64,000 bases of DNA, from contig CM020502.1 in NCBI GenBank assembly GCA_009823395.1, positions 25,127,944 through 25,191,943 of the forward strand. Direction: 5' to 3'. Each line of letters starts with the position of its first letter. The first letter of the stretch is position 1. The stretch is from Thamnaconus septentrionalis (lineage: Eukaryota; Chordata; Actinopteri; Tetraodontiformes; Monacanthidae). Made by a program: the position numbers and the translations under genes. The notes beneath the pieces are model-generated. The model had not been told where the DNA came from. It searched no databases and worked only from the letters and a program-made list of their open reading frames with translations. Shown here piece after piece: positions 61,601 to 64,000 of the stretch.

Positions 61601-62965
61601 TGCTCTCTGCTGATACTCCCGTCAACAATCTGTGAAAAAAAGCAGCGATTCTGTGCGGGCGCCAGACGGGAGCCGGAGCTCCGGTTCGCACTGTCGTCGA
61701 CGCCAGTTTTAACAACACGCTGCTCCATGACTTTTTGTTTTTTTTTCTTCTAATAATGACTTTCAAACACAAATCATGTGACAAAAGATGTTTTGAGATT
61801 GGTCTATATTTCAGATACGAGATGATCGCCTCGTCTCCCTTTTTCAATAGATTTTTTTCCTCCCCGTCCTCTCTTTTAGAGGATTTTTATTCCAGCATTT
61901 TAACCCACTTTTTCTTTTTAAAAAAAGCTAGATAAATTTCCCAAAAAAGCCCTGAATCCCAATTGACAACTGTACTGCCTCTACAACGGCAAATGTTCTC
62001 AGCGAAAAAGAAAAAGTAAATGGCAATTATTTCGATAGCATCCATTCAGTTTGTGTGCACATAGGTTCCAGAATCGTCGTGAGAGCGCTTGGAGTAGCCA
62101 GGGGTCGAAGAGAGAGACAAAAATAGCACATTAAAATGCACTAAATATGTCGAGTTGAAGTTGTGACATTTTGTTTTACTTTTTTGAGACGCGAGGAGTC
62201 TCTCCTGGAATGTATTGCCAAACTCAGGCCTCGGACATTCAATAATAAGAGAAAAACAAATAACCCTTGTTGGAAAAGTCGTGCATGTTAAGACATGAAG
62301 CAGGAAGGGAACAGCAGTTTTGTCGGTGTTGTCGTCGTCAAAAAAGAAAAAAAGTTGTCATTGCTTAGTTGAATTATTGCCACTTTCACATTTGAGGTGT
62401 TTTTACATATTGTAGAATGTATTGTAACTGTACAAGAAATGGTAGAGTACATAACATTACACATGGGAAGTGCCAATAATTGCTATCCGGAGGTGTTTTT
62501 AGATGTATTCCTTTTTTTCGTATTTCATCTTTTAACATGGACAACGCTTTTTTCGTCAGTGAAGCCATTTGTGATGGGAGTGTTGGCAAGGACCAAAGTT
62601 GTTTTGGTAAAAAAAAAAAAAAAGTCAAAATCTTAGTTTCCATGATCTGTAAGTGTAGACGTATCCTTTGTTTTGTTTTTTTCTTATTCATTTTTTTCTC
62701 CTTTTATTTTCTATTTACCTAGAAAACCAGAAAGAAAAAAAAACTAAAAAAAAATCTGAGCTTACCCAAGAAGAAAAGCTGTCTATCTTGTGATTTCATG
62801 TCAAGTACATCTTTATCGTGTTCAGTTTTCTTTTCCTTGGGTATGTTGTGATGAACTGCTGTAAATTTGTACAGTTCATGTAAATTGATTGTGCGGAAGT
62901 TGTACAGATTTCTATATTTTGGAAGAAAAAGTTTTTTTTCTCTGTAATAAAAGATTTCCTATCTT
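58677..62965 (+). other. 3' UTR of btg1 (approximate, about 4.3 kb)
   Basis: No coding frame of known type follows the stop codon up to AATAAA at 62946-62951. The last 120 bases contain a doubled pattern of UGUAAAUU and UGUACAG (62860-62907), suggestive of Pumilio-type or other RNA-binding sites. A weaker ATTAAA at 58834-58839 could give a very short form. An AT dinucleotide patch lies at 61151-61186. The full extent needs transcript support. Confidence 0.55.
62946..62951 (+). promoter_or_regulatory. Polyadenylation signal AATAAA for btg1
   Basis: Hexamer in TCTGTAATAAAAGATTTCC after a T-rich run. I did not spot an earlier canonical AATAAA after the btg1 stop. Confidence 0.6.
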
Positions 62966-62969
62966 GGCA

Positions 62970-64000
62970 TCATATCACCTCCGTGAGCCGTTTCGTCATT
63001 CTCTACCCACAGTTCTCAATGATTCAAGAATTGAATGAGAAACTTCAGTCCATTTAACTTAAATAATTAGATTTTGCCAAATGAAGCAGCCCTATTTCTT
63101 TTTCATTACGTTCTTGTCTCTCAGCCCAGAAAATCCCAATCTTTGGTGTGTCATGGAACGCACTATAAATTCCACATCGGTGGCCCCGGACTGGAATTTG
63201 ACCCCCGTGTTTTCAAGGCCCGAGTCAGCCATCTGTGCCGAGACGTCTGGAGAAGAGATCAAGTCCGCAGTAGAACTCGACTCAGGAGTTACTTTCCCAT
63301 TCGTATCCTGAAAAGTGTTCCGGAGCACTTGTGAATCAGATAAACGAGGTCGCCATGATCGTGCCGTACAAACGGGAACATTTCGCCATTAACAGGCCAA
63401 AATCTTAGGAATTCACAACACCTTCATCAGTGTCTAGCAAAATATTTAAATATATTCACCCTCCAATTGTAGCTGCCCGACCTTTGAGCATCTCACACGC
63501 GGCACCTTTTAGCAAAGTTTCTCCCAAAAAGAAAAGCCTGCCAGTGAAACGAGGTGGCGGTGGCCGCCAGAGCTGCTGACTCGGCACAGCCCAGAGTTTG
63601 GGGACATAAAAGGCTCACCGCCCTCCCCAACCTCATTTTTTTTCTTTTTGCAGAGACTCCTGCAGGTTGCTAAGCAGCAGCGGGGCAGGAAAAAAAACAA
63701 AACACAAGGCCTGTTTTGACACGCCAACAAAAGAGGGAGCGAGTAGAGCCGGTTTAGCGGGGGCAAAGGGCAGCGAGAGGGAAGGTGGCGGCTGAAGGCT
63801 GAAGGCTTTGCCTCTGCAAACAGTGTGAGGAGCAGAAAAGGCTGGAGGGGCAGCGCAGGAACGTGTTGGGTGGGTGGGAGGCTGGGGTGGGCCTCAGTCT
63901 GCCCAAGCAGAGACTCCTTTGTTATCTTGGAGTATTTTATGGAGCTGCTGCCTAAAAACTTTCCCTGTTCAGTAGCTGCATTTCCATTTGTCCTAGAATT
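62970..64000. other. Intergenic, downstream of btg1
   Basis: No gene is supported. The last 30 bases (AGTAGCTGCATTTCCATTTG) resemble the start of the MITE-like sequence at 30.95 kb, so an element may begin at the window edge. Confidence 0.5.

Overview
The window is nuclear DNA from a vertebrate, almost certainly a ray-finned (teleost) fish. The reasons are small exons with short GT-AG introns, very dense (CA/GT)n and (ATT)n microsatellites, fish-type interspersed repeats (a Rex3-like RTE tail ending in GATGG repeats, a Tc1-like inverted-repeat family, other short inverted-repeat elements), and three genes whose spliced proteins match vertebrate families with fish-like divergence. There is no bacterial gene, CRISPR array, rRNA or convincing tRNA.

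Layout, all three genes on the + strand. (1) 414-7465: the 3' twenty exons of a sortilin gene (sort1), covering the VPS10 propeller, the ten-cysteine module, the transmembrane helix and the short tail ending in DLLE. The signal/propeptide exon(s) lie left of the window. (2) 8.5-13.2 kb: a complete FAM3C-type secreted cytokine-like gene (nine coding exons, 230 aa) with a CpG-rich promoter and a non-coding first exon. (3) 13.2-54.0 kb: about 41 kb with no recognisable gene, holding microsatellites, decayed transposons, homopolymer tracts and single-copy AT-rich stretches that could be regulatory. (4) 54.0-62.97 kb: a complete two-exon BTG1-type antiproliferative gene (183 aa) with CCAAT box, a G-rich quadruplex motif and TATA box, a 3.6 kb intron and a roughly 4.3 kb 3' UTR. 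(5) 62.97-64 kb: no gene recognised.

The three genes are not an operon and need not work together. Sortilin is a sorting receptor of the trans-Golgi/endosome system, FAM3C a secreted factor, and BTG1 a CCR4-NOT/deadenylation adaptor. The order sort1 - fam3c-type - btg1-type is not what I recall for human, where the counterparts are on chromosomes 1, 7 and 12. The fam3c-type and btg1-type genes here may therefore be extra ohnologues.

Main unusual observations: two non-canonical GC-AG introns, one in sort1 (just before the last four codons) and one in fam3c; long UG repeats on both sides of the fam3c start-codon exon; a sortilin tail without the usual tyrosine endocytosis signal or juxtamembrane palmitoylation cysteine; an unusually tight G-quadruplex motif abutting the btg1 TATA box; and a 5' leader of btg1 that stays open in frame. 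I saw no clearly new multi-gene system. All exon boundaries were worked out by hand from splice signals, phase continuity and family similarity, without transcript data.
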